A stretch of 64,000 nt of DNA. It comes from an uncultured Prevotella sp. (GTDB lineage: Bacteria > Bacteroidota > Bacteroidia > Bacteroidales > Bacteroidaceae). The notes beneath the pieces were generated by a model. It was not told the origin of the DNA, did not search any database, and saw only the letters and a program-made list of their open reading frames with translations. Positions 1 through 8,700 of this stretch are shown here, piece by piece (position 1 is the first letter of the stretch; each line of letters begins with the position of its first letter). The stretch is from the NCBI GenBank assembly GCA_900319905.1, contig ONQB01000020.1, positions 33,563 to 97,562 on the forward strand, read 5' to 3'. Position numbers and translations under genes: made by a program.

Positions 1-1251
1 GGCGACGTGGCTGCCTGGGGCACCGACAACCCGACATGGGGTTCGAAGGAGAGCGTGGAACTCATCGACGAGCACTACTACCGCAGTCCGGCGTGGTTCG
101 CCGATAAATACCACAAGTACGACAGCTACGATCGCAAGGGCCCGAAGGTGTATGTCGGCGAATATGCGGTGACGCAAGGCTTCGGCAACCACGGTTCGCT
201 GAACGCAGCCTTAGGCGAGGCGGTCTACATGATGGGCATGGAGAACAACAGCGACATCGTGACCATGGCCAGCTACGCCCCGATCTTCGCCAACGTGCAC
301 GACCTGAAGTGGCGTCCCGACATGATACAGTTTGATGCCAACAGTGCCTTCGGCACACCGTCGTACTACGTGCAGAAGCTCATGGCCGACAACGTGGGCA
401 CCCAACTGCTGAAGACGGAGCTGACCAATCCCTACAAGCTCGACGAGGGCCTGCCAAAGCTGCGTCCGCAGATTTGCCAGGTCGGTGTGGGCACATGGGG
501 CACGCAGGCTTCGTTCCAACCCATATCGCTCACGACCGAGCATGAGGGTACACAGCCGGCTGCACAGATCCACTCAACCGTCACAGGATCGTGGAAGCAG
601 AACGGAATGGTGGTGAGTCAGACCTCCAACGAGGATGGCTGCATCCAGCTGACAACCAAGAAATTCGACTCCGACGAGTACACCTATAAGGTGCGTGCCC
701 GCAAGAACAGTGGCAACGAGGGCTTCCTCATCGTGTTCAACTATGTTGACAAGGACAACTACTGCTGGATCAACTTCGGCGGTTGGGGCAACACGCAGCA
801 TGGCGTGGAGCAGGTGATCAAAGGAGGCAAGCAACAGATTGCTTCCTGCCCGGGCCGTGTGGAGACGGGTCGCTGGTACGACGTGGAGCTGCACGTCAAG
901 GGTGACTCCATCTATGCGTCGCTTGATGGCAAACAGGTGTTCGCTACCCGCCTGAAGGGCAGCATCAAGCCTGGCCTCTACCAGACAGCAAGCCTCGACA
1001 AAGAGACCGGCGAGGTGATCGTGAAACTGGCCAACACATCGATGCTGAAGACGACAGCACGCGTTCACGTGAACGGACTGACACCCACCACCGCCCGTGT
1101 GATCCGTCTGACAAGCGCCTCCGGCAACGATGAGAACTCGCTCGAGGAACCCACGAAGGTGTACCCCACCGAGCAACAGCTGAGCCCTGAGGATGGTATC
1201 GTCGAGGTGACATTGCCCGCCAGCTCGCTCAATATCATTAGGATGAAATAA
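1..1251 (+). CDS. Alpha-L-arabinofuranosidase, GH51 (5' end outside window)
   Basis: This is the C-terminal part of a secreted GH51 enzyme that removes arabinofuranose from arabinan or arabinoxylan side chains. The frame is open to base 1, so the first in-frame GTG at 7 is not taken as the start. The fragment aligns closely with residues about 395-780 of the GH51 protein at 47311-51585, sharing AWGTDNP, DEHYYR and GEYA. The Glu codon at 160-162, in V-G-E-Y-A, corresponds to the catalytic nucleophile. After the barrel comes a C-terminal beta-sandwich with an inserted LamG/CBM66-like segment (VRARKNSGNEGFLIVFNY, then GGWGNTQ). The acid/base Glu lies upstream of the window. Unlike its paralogue it stops after the sandwich and has no GH43-like part. 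It is not next to the arabinan-type locus further down, so it probably belongs to another locus to the left. Confidence 0.92.
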   Translation, partial: GDVAAWGTDNPTWGSKESVELIDEHYYRSPAWFADKYHKYDSYDRKGPKVYVGEYAVTQGFGNHGSLNAALGEAVYMMGMENNSDIVTMASYAPIFANVHDLKWRPDMIQFDANSAFGTPSYYVQKLMADNVGTQLLKTELTNPYKLDEGLPKLRPQICQVGVGTWGTQASFQPISLTTEHEGTQPAAQIHSTVTGSWKQNGMVVSQTSNEDGCIQLTTKKFDSDEYTYKVRARKNSGNEGFLIVFNYVDKDNYCWINFGGWGNTQHGVEQVIKGGKQQIASCPGRVETGRWYDVELHVKGDSIYASLDGKQVFATRLKGSIKPGLYQTASLDKETGEVIVKLANTSMLKTTARVHVNGLTPTTARVIRLTSASGNDENSLEEPTKVYPTEQQLSPEDGIVEVTLPASSLNIIRMK

Positions 1252-1400
1252 TTTTCTTTAGAAGTTCAGAAGATTTACTTTAGAAGTCCAGAAGTCCGGA
1301 AGTTCAGAAGTCCAGTCATTACAATTGCTGATAACAGCAATGCTATATATTGACAAGACTTCTGACTTCCGGACTTCTTACGTATTGCATGAGCAGCCCT
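1252..1400. repeat. Inverted-repeat family AGAAGTCCGGAAGTTCAG, copy 1
   Basis: Directly after the arabinofuranosidase stop are several short AGAAGTCC(A/G)GAAGT units, then AGTCATTACAATTG, then the opposite-strand form GACTTCCGGACTTCTTA. The two halves can pair to form a long stem. The same words recur after the sigma factor at 18310-18438. It could end transcription of the upstream gene. It resembles a REP-type dispersed palindrome. Confidence 0.6.
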
Positions 1401-1488
1401 TGTTCAAACAATACCAAATCCTATACGCAAAGTATTACGGATATCATTGAAACCTGCATCGCTAATCAATGTAACCCGAGCACATAAA

Positions 1489-1616
1489 GAACCCCCTGGG
1501 GGTTCCGGGAACATAGCGAGGGGATGAGCGAATGAGCGAAGCGAATGAAGCGATTCCCCTCGGAACAAATTGGTTTATATTTAAATCGCTACCCCCTTGG
1601 GGGTTGCGGCATTGTT
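1489..1616 (+). repeat. CCCCCTTGGGGG dispersed element, copy 1
   Basis: An approximately 130-bp element begins GAACCCCCTGGGGGTTCCGG, passes AACATAGCGAGGGGATGAG and CCCCTCG, and ends AAATCGCTACCCCCTTGGGG-GTTGCGGCA. Two further copies lie at 29756-29876 and, inverted, at 29931-30060. Each end carries its own short palindrome and the middle GAGGGGAT/TCCCCTC words can pair. No protein is evident; a MITE-like element or structured RNA are both possible. Confidence 0.65.
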
Positions 1617-1681
1617 AATACGAAGCATATACAAACAAGAGCACATGGATGGAAGGTAGGAAACAGAATATATGACAAATG

Positions 1682-1749
1682 GCGCTCTGAGAATCGTGCG
1701 GTTTTCACCAAGCCATCCTTGGGTCAGAAATATGCGATTCTCAGAGCGC
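1682..1749. other. Perfect 15-bp inverted repeat with 38-nt loop, followed by TTTT
   Basis: GCGCTCTGAGAATCG at 1682-1696 is exactly complementary to CGATTCTCAGAGCGC at 1735-1749, and TTTT follows. The long loop is unusual for a simple terminator. It lies in a gene-free stretch (1252-2093) that otherwise holds only repeats. A terminator, a small structured RNA, or ends of a lost mobile element are possible. Confidence 0.55.
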
Positions 1750-1845
1750 TTTTCATTGATTTTAAAATATACTGAGTATCAAGCCATTGCATACATAGCG
1801 ACAAAATCATGACTTCTCTACGCCGACGTGCCAACGGAATATGGG

Positions 1846-1955
1846 CGTAATGGCACCGGTCTTTCGCCGAAGAAGCAACGCGATACCGTCGAGGAAGCAA
1901 CCCCGTACCGCCGAAAAAGCGACGACATATCGGCGAAGAAGCAACCAAGCAACGG
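1846..1955. repeat. Degenerate GCCGAA-AAGC tandem array
   Basis: Four imperfect units around the word CGCCGAAGAAGCAAC stand in a row. A cleaner version with a 22-bp unit (TTTCGCCGAAAAGCCGATGG-AG) occurs at 30098-30216. Both arrays lie shortly after a CCCCCTTGGGGG element. Open frames here (1828-2076, 1841-2056) are low-complexity readings of the repeat and are not called. Confidence 0.5.
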
Positions 1956-2093
1956 TGCACAACCATCAGAATTTCTCTTTTTCTTACAAAATAGCACATC
2001 AAGACGTCAGATTCATGACGCTGGCAACATTTTTAGAGCTGCTCCACAAGTGTTAAAAAAGCATGAAGTTTATTGACAATCTACCCGCCATTG

Positions 2094-2606
2094 TCATTTT
2101 TTCTCAGGCAGGAAGAACTTGCGGTACTCGTTTTCGAAATTGGGTGTGAACACCCCTTTGCCCATATTGTCGGCTATCTCAGCGGCTGTCCAGAAGCGCC
2201 CGCCGTCGAGTTCATCCTTGCTGGGTTGCACTTCCCCGTCGTAGACACAGCGGTGGACGAAGACCAGTTCACGCTCACGCTTGCTCTCAAACACATAATG
2301 ACCCATGCTGACCGGCTGGAACTCCGTGATGCCCAGTTCCTCACGCACCTCGCGGCGCAGCGCCTGCTCCACGTTCTCACCCAAGTCGACATGTCCGCCC
2401 ACAGCCGTATCCCATTTATCGGGCTGGATATCCTTCCACGCCGGACGGTGCTGCAGATACAGTTCACCACGTGAGTTGAACACGTGGAGATGCACCACCG
2501 GATGAAGTATCTTACTGCCGTCGTGGGCATGGCCCCTCGTCACGCTCCCGATGATTTGGCCGTCGGCATCGACCACCGGGAACAGTTCATTTTCATTGTC
2601 TCTCAT
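2094..2606 (-). CDS. NUDIX hydrolase
   Basis: A 170-residue cytoplasmic NUDIX-fold hydrolase, acting on a nucleoside diphosphate linked to another group. The Nudix box lies at residues 71-93: GHVDLGE, seven residues, then REVREELGI, so all metal-binding Glu positions are present. The N-terminal part (FPVVDADGQIIGSVTRGHAH, then HPVVHLHVFNSRGELYLQHR) resembles the YfcD/isopentenyl-diphosphate-isomerase-like branch of the family. The substrate cannot be read from sequence. It stands alone, divergent from the vitamin B6 operon across a repeat-rich gap of about 480 bases. Confidence 0.9.
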   Translation of the reverse strand: MRDNENELFPVVDADGQIIGSVTRGHAHDGSKILHPVVHLHVFNSRGELYLQHRPAWKDIQPDKWDTAVGGHVDLGENVEQALRREVREELGITEFQPVSMGHYVFESKRERELVFVHRCVYDGEVQPSKDELDGGRFWTAAEIADNMGKGVFTPNFENEYRKFFLPEKK

Positions 2607-2679
2607 TTTTCAATATTCGTTATCTCTATTATTATAATCCCCATCCCATCCCAATTATTGCAAAAGAGGAGCAATATTT

Positions 2680-2787
2680 AGCCCCACCCCCGCGCGCCAA
2701 GGCGCGCGGCTCCCTCCCCCACACAGGGGAGGGTTTTAATTGCATTGCTATACCAGCCCCACCCTCGCGCGCCTTGGCGCGTAGGGG
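2680..2787 (+). repeat. G/C-rich double-hairpin element, copy 1 (with partial second unit)
   Basis: AGCCCCACCCCC, then a stem CGCGCGCC/GGCGCGCG (2691-2708), then CCCTCCCCC/GGGGAGGG, then TTTTAATTGCATTGCTATAC. The start of a second unit (GCCCCACCCTCGCGCGCC) follows. It is one of at least seven copies in the window. This copy is in a divergent gap and is not directly after a stop codon. Confidence 0.7.
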
Positions 2788-2797
2788 ATGGGCTAGA

Positions 2798-2902
2798 GGT
2801 ACCATAACCATGCGTAGCACGGAGGTGGGTTCGGTACCATAACCATGCGTAGCACGGAGGTGGGTTCGGTACCATAACCATGCGTAGCACAGAGGTGGAT
2901 TC
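2798..2902 (+). repeat. 35-bp direct repeat, three tandem units
   Basis: Three consecutive 35-bp units start GGTACCATAACCATGCGTAG at 2798, 2833 and 2868. The first two are identical and the third has two changes near its end. It lies between two oppositely oriented double-hairpin elements. There is no coding sense and no CRISPR-like spacer. Confidence 0.85.
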
Positions 2903-2907
2903 GGTAT

Positions 2908-3000
2908 TGCAATGCAAATAGAACCCTCCCCTCAGGTGGGGGAGGGGGCCGCGCGAAGCGCGGGGGTGGGGCTGTCCGCCTTGGCGCGGGGGTGGGGCTC
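2908..3000 (-). repeat. G/C-rich double-hairpin element, copy 2 (reverse)
   Basis: In reverse orientation this reads GCCCCACCCCCGCGC-TTCG-CGCGG, then CCCCCTCCCCC/GGGGAGGG, then TTCTATTTGCATTGCAATAC. An additional partial GCGCGGGGGTGGGGCT unit abuts it at 2976-2999. Confidence 0.65.
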
Positions 3001-3067
3001 CATATACAAATCGAAGTAATCTTTGTCAAAACCCGAGCTTTTCTGCAACAAAGTGTGTTTTTTTTCT

Positions 3068-3075
3068 TTACTTTG
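3068..3075 (+). promoter_or_regulatory. Candidate -7 box of the vitamin B6 operon
   Basis: TTACTTTG is a near match to the Bacteroidetes -7 consensus TAnnTTTG. No clear -33 TTTG is seen at the usual spacing. The box is only 8 bases from the ATG at 3084, so a transcript would be leaderless or start at the next in-frame ATG (3096). Confidence 0.45.
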
Positions 3076-3083
3076 CAAACCCA

Positions 3084-4052
3084 ATGCAAGAGCAAATGAA
3101 TCAGGACGCACACAACAACACAATACTCACCATCACCGGTAGTGACCCTACGGGTGAATCGGGCGTGCAGGCCGACATCAACGTCATCACCTCCCTGGGA
3201 TGCGTCGCCGTGTCGGCCATCACCACCGTCACCCTGCAGAACACGCTGGGCATTCAGGAGTTCTACGACCTGCCCGCCGACATCGTGAGAGGACAGATTG
3301 AGGCCATCGTCAACGATGTGCAGCCCGACGTGGTGAAGATCGGCATGGTGAGGCGGCGCGAGGTGGCCGAGGCCATCATCAGCATCCTCGAACACAACCA
3401 TCCGCGCCACGTCGTGTACGACCCTGTGCTCTACTCCAGCCGCGGCGACCTGCTCATCGGCGAGGACACCTTACGCGAGATACGCAGCAGGCTGTTTCCG
3501 CTCTGCTCGGTGATCATCGTGGGCAAGCGCGACGCCAAGGCGGTGCTCGGCAATGAGATACATGCCAACGTGTGCTACCTCGACGACGACAACGGCCACG
3601 GCTTTGCCAACGGCTTTGCCTCGTCGCTGGCCTCCTACCTCTGCCTGGGTTGCACCCTGGACGATGCCATCGAAAAAGCACGCGACTACAGCCGTCATCA
3701 TCTCACGACGGTGGCCACACTGCAGGGACGCGCCGACCGACTCTACAACGACTTCATCCGACTGCTCGGCAAGGACTACAGCCACAACAGCGACGTGGCC
3801 CACTATGCCGACGCACTCAACGTGAGCAGCGCCTATCTCGGGCAGGTGTGCCGCCGCATTGCCGGACGAAGCACGAAGAGCATCATCGACGACTGGCTGT
3901 TGCACGACATCGAACGCCAGCTCACCACCACCTCGCGCACCATCCAGGAGATTGCCATCAGCCTCGGCTTCTCGTCGCAGGCCCATCTGTCGCGCTTCTT
4001 CCGAAAACTGGAAGGAAGGTCGCCCACGGAGTATAGGAAGATGAACGTGTAA
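3084..4052 (+). CDS. Degenerate ThiD/PdxK-like kinase fused to AraC-type DNA-binding domain; probable regulator of pdxST
   Basis: Residues about 12-210 resemble phosphomethylpyrimidine/pyridoxal kinases of the ribokinase fold (TITGSDPTGESGVQADI, then VVYDPVLYSSRGDLL). Residues about 225-322 are a two-helix-turn-helix AraC domain (TIQEIAISLGFSSQAHLSRF, then SPTEYRK). The kinase part seems unable to act. The usual HGTG-C/D anion-hole and catalytic motif reads H172-G-F-A-N176, and about 40 residues before it (lid and TPN region) are missing. The most economical reading is a sensor that binds a B6 vitamer or pyrimidine without phosphorylating it and controls DNA binding. It sits 30 bases upstream of pdxS on the same strand. 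AraC ATG 3084 is used; Met5 at 3096 is an alternative start. Confidence 0.85.
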   Translation: MQEQMNQDAHNNTILTITGSDPTGESGVQADINVITSLGCVAVSAITTVTLQNTLGIQEFYDLPADIVRGQIEAIVNDVQPDVVKIGMVRRREVAEAIISILEHNHPRHVVYDPVLYSSRGDLLIGEDTLREIRSRLFPLCSVIIVGKRDAKAVLGNEIHANVCYLDDDNGHGFANGFASSLASYLCLGCTLDDAIEKARDYSRHHLTTVATLQGRADRLYNDFIRLLGKDYSHNSDVAHYADALNVSSAYLGQVCRRIAGRSTKSIIDDWLLHDIERQLTTTSRTIQEIAISLGFSSQAHLSRFFRKLEGRSPTEYRKMNV

Positions 4053-4082
4053 GACTTTAAATATACAATAATAAAAAGAACT

Positions 4083-4955
4083 ATGGAAGACAGACAAACA
4101 CTCAACCGCAACCTGGCGCAGATGCTCAAGGGCGGTGTGATTATGGATGTGACAACCCCCGAGCAGGCAAAGATCGCAGAGAATGCCGGTGCCTGCGCCG
4201 TGATGGCCCTGGAACGCATCCCGGCCGACATACGTGCCGCTGGCGGCGTGGCCCGCATGAGCGACCCGAAGATGATCAAGGGCATACAGAAGGCAGTGTC
4301 CATTCCGGTGATGGCCAAGTGCCGCATCGGACATATCGCCGAGGCCCTGATCCTGCAGGCCATCCAGATTGACTATATCGACGAGAGTGAGGTGCTCTCA
4401 CCAGCCGACGACGTCTACCATATTGACAAGACAAAGTTCCGCGTGCCCTTCGTGTGCGGAGCGCGCAACCTGAGCGAGGCCCTGCGCCGTATCGCCGAGG
4501 GTGCCACAATGATCCGCACCAAGGGTGAGCCAGGCACAGGCGACGTGGTGCAGGCCGTGAAGCACATGCGGCTGATGCAAAGTGAGATACGCCGCTTGAA
4601 AGGCATGGCCGAGGATGAGTTGTACGAAGCTGCCAAGCAGCTGCAAGCTCCTTACGACCTCGTGAAATACGTGCACGACAACGGCAAGCTGCCCGTGGTG
4701 AACTTCGCAGCCGGTGGTGTGGCCACGCCCGCCGACGCAGCCCTGATGATGATGTTGGGCGCAGAAGGCGTGTTTGTTGGTTCCGGCATCTTTAAGAGCG
4801 GCAACCCCGCCAAGCGTGCCGCCGCCATCGTGCAGGCAGTGACCAACTACAACGACCCCGACAAGCTCGCCGAACTCAGTGAGGACCTCGGCCCTGCCAT
4901 GGTGGGCATCAACGAAGAGGAGATCAAGGTCCTCATGGCTGAAAGGGGGCAGTAA
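4083..4955 (+). CDS. pdxS: Pyridoxal 5'-phosphate synthase, lyase subunit
   Basis: PdxS condenses ribose 5-phosphate, glyceraldehyde 3-phosphate and ammonia to PLP in the DXP-independent route. The 290 residues are the normal family length. Visible active-site residues are Asp22 (GGVIMDV), Lys79 (VMAKCRIGH), which binds the sugar, and Lys147 ([11 protein letters not shown]). The phosphate-binding AAGGVATP and [12 protein letters not shown] loops are intact. It forms a dodecamer supplied with ammonia by PdxT, which follows 2 bases later, and the two are certainly co-translated. The putative AraC-type regulator precedes it. Confidence 0.98.
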   Translation: MEDRQTLNRNLAQMLKGGVIMDVTTPEQAKIAENAGACAVMALERIPADIRAAGGVARMSDPKMIKGIQKAVSIPVMAKCRIGHIAEALILQAIQIDYIDESEVLSPADDVYHIDKTKFRVPFVCGARNLSEALRRIAEGATMIRTKGEPGTGDVVQAVKHMRLMQSEIRRLKGMAEDELYEAAKQLQAPYDLVKYVHDNGKLPVVNFAAGGVATPADAALMMMLGAEGVFVGSGIFKSGNPAKRAAAIVQAVTNYNDPDKLAELSEDLGPAMVGINEEEIKVLMAERGQ

Positions 4956-4957
4956 GC

Positions 4958-5530
4958 ATGAAGATTGCGGTCATGGCCCTACAGGGGGCCTTCATAGAAC
5001 ATGAACGGATGTTGCAGCGCCTGGGTGCCGAGACGTTCGAGGTGAGACAACGGTCTGACTGGGATCAGCCTAAAGACGGACTGATACTGCCGGGCGGCGA
5101 GTCGACCACGCAGTTGAAGTTGCTCACTGATCTCGGTTTGCTCGACATTGTGCGCCGTGACCTTCTCGCCGGTCTGCCGGTCTTCGGCACCTGTGCGGGC
5201 CTCATCCTTCTGGCCAAAGACGTAGAGGGCGAGGACTTCGCGCGGCTGTCAACCATGGACATCCGCGTGCGCCGTAACGCGTACGGCCGTCAGCTCGGCA
5301 GCTTTGCCACTGAGCATGACATGAAGGGTGTGGGTACCATTCCCATGACCTTCATCCGTGCGCCGTACATAGAGGCGGTGAGCGGTGAGGCGGAATCGCT
5401 GGCCGAGGTCGACGGTCACATCGTGGCCGCACGTGAGGGGCATCAGCTCGTCACCGCGTTCCATCCGGAGCTCAACGACAACACCGCCGTGCACCAGTAC
5501 TTTCTCGACATGGTGCAGGGGAAGAAATGA
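4958..5530 (+). CDS. pdxT: Pyridoxal 5'-phosphate synthase, glutaminase subunit
   Basis: A class I glutamine amidotransferase that releases ammonia from glutamine and channels it into PdxS. The triad is visible as Cys79 (FGTCAGLILLAK), His169 and Glu171 (TAFHPEL). The GGEST motif at 47-51 is typical. At 190 residues it is of normal length. Its ATG is 2 bases after the pdxS stop. A terminator-like double-hairpin element starts 10 bases after its stop codon. Confidence 0.97.
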   Translation: MKIAVMALQGAFIEHERMLQRLGAETFEVRQRSDWDQPKDGLILPGGESTTQLKLLTDLGLLDIVRRDLLAGLPVFGTCAGLILLAKDVEGEDFARLSTMDIRVRRNAYGRQLGSFATEHDMKGVGTIPMTFIRAPYIEAVSGEAESLAEVDGHIVAAREGHQLVTAFHPELNDNTAVHQYFLDMVQGKK

Positions 5531-5539
5531 TGCCGACAA

Positions 5540-5618
5540 TGAGCCCCACCCCCGTTCGCTGAAGCGAACGGCCCCCTCCCCCACATAAGGGGAGGGCTTT
5601 ATTAGCATTGCTATACCG
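5540..5618 (+). terminator. G/C-rich double-hairpin element, copy 3, after pdxT
   Basis: TGAGCCCCACCCCC, stem CCGTTCGCT/AGCGAACGG (5552-5560 and 5563-5571), then CCCTCCCCCACATAAGGGGA-GGG and CTTTATTAGCATTGCTATAC. The order GC hairpin then T-rich tract, right after a gene end, suggests a rho-independent terminator. Its first three bases give an in-frame second stop for pdxT. Confidence 0.7.
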
Positions 5619-5691
5619 CCCCCCGGGGGTTCTAACATGTCAATAATCATTTCCAAGACTTCCGTACCATTGAGCCGTCAATGGTAATTAA

Positions 5692-5749
5692 ACCCTCCCC
5701 TCAGGTGGGGGAGGGAGCCGCGCGCCTCGGCGCGCGGGGGTGGGGCTTA
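5692..5749 (-). terminator. G/C-rich double-hairpin element, copy 4, overlapping the stop of the GH18/CE4/GT2 gene
   Basis: On the minus strand the gene's own stop codon begins the element: TAAGCCCCACCCCC, then stem CCGCGCGCC/GGCGCGCGG (5718-5737), then CCCTCCCCC/GGGGAGGG and TTTAATTACC. It faces copy 3 across a tail-to-tail gene pair, so each gene has its own element. The bases between them (5619-5691) hold only a short CCCCCCGGGGG palindrome. Confidence 0.7.
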
Positions 5750-8700
5750 TATTTTCACATGTCCCGTCCTTTTCAGCACACCCCACGACTGCAACTCACC
5801 TTTGATAGCCTTGAGGTAACTCTTGAACAGCACATAGTACATGATCCAACGATAGAAGAACCGCTGGGGAATGATCCACAGCAGTACCCACAGCTGTTCG
5901 TGCTCAAAGATGTAGGCCATGATACTCACACTGGCATCGACCAGCAGGAAGAGCAGGTAATAGGCAAAAATCTGCAGAGCGTTGCCGGAGAACAAGCCAA
6001 TGAACATCAGGACATCGGCCAACGGCGAGAACGTAGGTATGATGTACTGGAAGATGAGCATGTTGGGCATGGCCCAGAGTCCGAAACCTTTCTTCTTGGC
6101 ATTGAAGAGCGAGGAGCGGTGCTTCCAGAACGTCTGCATGACACCGAAGCACCAGCGCACGCGTTGCTTGACGAACTGCCGTACGTTTTCAGGAGCTTCG
6201 GTCATGGCCACGGCATAGTTCTCGTTCTCAATGATATAACCGGCCTCATTGATACGCATGGTCAGGTCGCAGTCCTCGGCCAGCGTGTCGGTGGTCAGTC
6301 CGCCAGCCCGCTCGATGGCTTCCTTGCGGAAGGCGCCGATGGCACCCGGCACCACGGTGATGGCATTGATGTAAGAGTAGGCCATGCGGTCGAAGTTCTG
6401 GCTGGTGGTATATTCGATGGCCTGCCACCGCGTGAGCATGTTGCGCTGGTTGCCCACCTTCACATTGCCCGCCACGGCGCCGATGCGATGGTCGGTGTCG
6501 GTGAGGAAGTGCTGCATGAGCCGGCTCACGGCATCGGGACGCAGCTGTGTATCGGCATCAATGCACACTACATATTCCGCATCGGTATGGGCGATGCCGT
6601 AGTTGAGTGCCGACGCCTTGCCGCCATTGGGCTTGCCGAGGATATGCACCCGGTCGTTGCCGTCGAAAGCCTGATGGATGCGTTCCAAAGTGTGGTCCTT
6701 GCTGCCGTCGTCGACAAAGATGATATCGAACGACGGATAGTCCTCTCTGAGCAGCGTCTCGACCGTGCGCACGCAGTTGACTTCCTCGTTGTAGGCCGGC
6801 ACGATGATCGAGACGTGCGGTGCATTGTCCTTGGTCAGTGCGGGATAGTGACGGCGGCGCTCACGGCGCTTCTCCATGATCATGAGATAGTACATGAAGC
6901 CAAGCCGTAGGAAGCCCAGCACCAGGAACACCACGAAGAGTGCGGTGAGGAAGTCGCTGGCATGGTAGATGATCTCGGCGAGTGTCAGGTTGGCCTGCAT
7001 GGCGTAATAGGTCTCACCTTTCGGGATGGCGGGCATGAGCTGCGCACGCGACATGCCCAAGTACTGTTCGAGGGAGATGAAGTGGTAGCCTTCGTGCTGC
7101 AGTGTCTCGATGATGCGCGGCAGCGCAGCCAACGTGGGTTTGCGCGTCACGCCACCGGCATCGTGCAGCAGGATGATATGACCGTCGCCGTGATGCACGC
7201 CTTCGATGACGCGCCGATATATCTCATTGGCACTGATGCCCGGTTGCCAGTCGTTGGGGTCCACCTCCTCGCCCACGAAGAGGTAGTTGCGGCGGCTGGC
7301 AAGGATCATCGGTTCTATCTCCTCGCGCTGCGTGGGGTCGGCATCAGCATTGTATGGGGCACGGAAGAGGATGGTGCTGTGGCCGGTGATGCTCTCGATG
7401 AGCATGCGTGTGAGCTTCAGCTCGGCATAGGTGCGGCTCTCAGAGTTCTCGATGATATTGTGATGGGTGAAAGTATGGTTGCCGATGGTGAATCCGGCGT
7501 CGTAGACCTTGCGCACGATGGGCAGGTTCTTCTCCATCTGCAAGCCGACCATGAAGAACGCACCCGGCACATGATACTTACTGAGCGTGCGCAGGACATG
7601 CGGTGTCCAGCGGGCGTCAGGACCATCGTCGAACGTGAGCACGAGGTCTTTCTCACGGCAGTGGCCGAGCTTGGCCACGGTGTAGTCAGACGGCAGACTG
7701 ATGTATTGTTCCTCAGCGATGAGCTGGTCGTCGGCATCGATGCTGAGCCGCACCTTACCCGCGTGCGGTTCCGACTCGACGCTGAGCACCTCGCCCGGAC
7801 CGACGTAGTTGACATTGTCGTAGCCCGTGAGCCGCATCATCTGATTGAGGTTCCACCGTTTCACCTGTTCCCATGCCATGTCCTTGCCGTAGAAATGCCA
7901 GATACGGCTGTCGTCGGTGCCGAGGCGCCAGAGGGCAAAGCCTGCCAGATGGTAGGTGGCGCCGAAGCGCATGTTGTTGAAGATGGTGGCGGCGTCGGTG
8001 AAGTACACCTGATGCAGCTCGTTGTTGTCGTCGTAATAGGAGTAGCTGAGGTTGTAGGTGTCGTCGTCGAAGTTGACGCGTGCCCCGGTGTCGTAGGCTG
8101 TGGCGATAGCCTGGTCAAAGGAGACGGTGTTGCCGCCGTCGCTCTTCGACCAGTCGTAGCCGTAGGCAGCCAGGGCGAGCACGAGCTTGTCGTTGGGGAT
8201 GTTGCGGGCCGCCCAGTCGGTGGCGCGCTCCATCCAGTGCTGCGAGGCGATGTCGCCGGGCTGGCTTGTGGCGTTGTGCTCGTCGTAGGCCATGAGGAAG
8301 AGGTAGTCGTTGTAACGGACGAGCTGAGGCATGTCGTAGTCCTCGTTGAACGGTGCCACATCCTGAGTGACATACATGTTGTTGTCGTGGAAGATACGGT
8401 AGAGCTCGGCCACGAAGTTGGTGAGCAGGGCATTGTCGTCGATGTCGAGTTCCTCCAAGTCGATGTTGATACCCTCAAAGTGATATTTATGGCAGATCTC
8501 CACCAGACTATTGACGAGCAGCTTGCGCTTGTTCTTGTCCCTCATGATGCGGCCGATGGCTTTGGCATTGAAGTTGTCACCATAGTTGTTGGTGAGCATC
8601 GGCAGGATGGGCACACCGGCCTTGCGCATCTCCCGGAGCGCCTTGCGGTCGATGCGGGTCTCGAGGCGGTCGGTCTTTGGATTGATGAAGAACCACTCGG

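Noticed and set aside
1545-2076. Short frames at 1545-1775, 1828-2076 and 1841-2056
   Set aside because: They run through dispersed repeats and a stem-loop and carry no protein signature.
2798-2902. 35-bp triplication considered as a small CRISPR
   Set aside because: The units are directly adjacent with no spacers.
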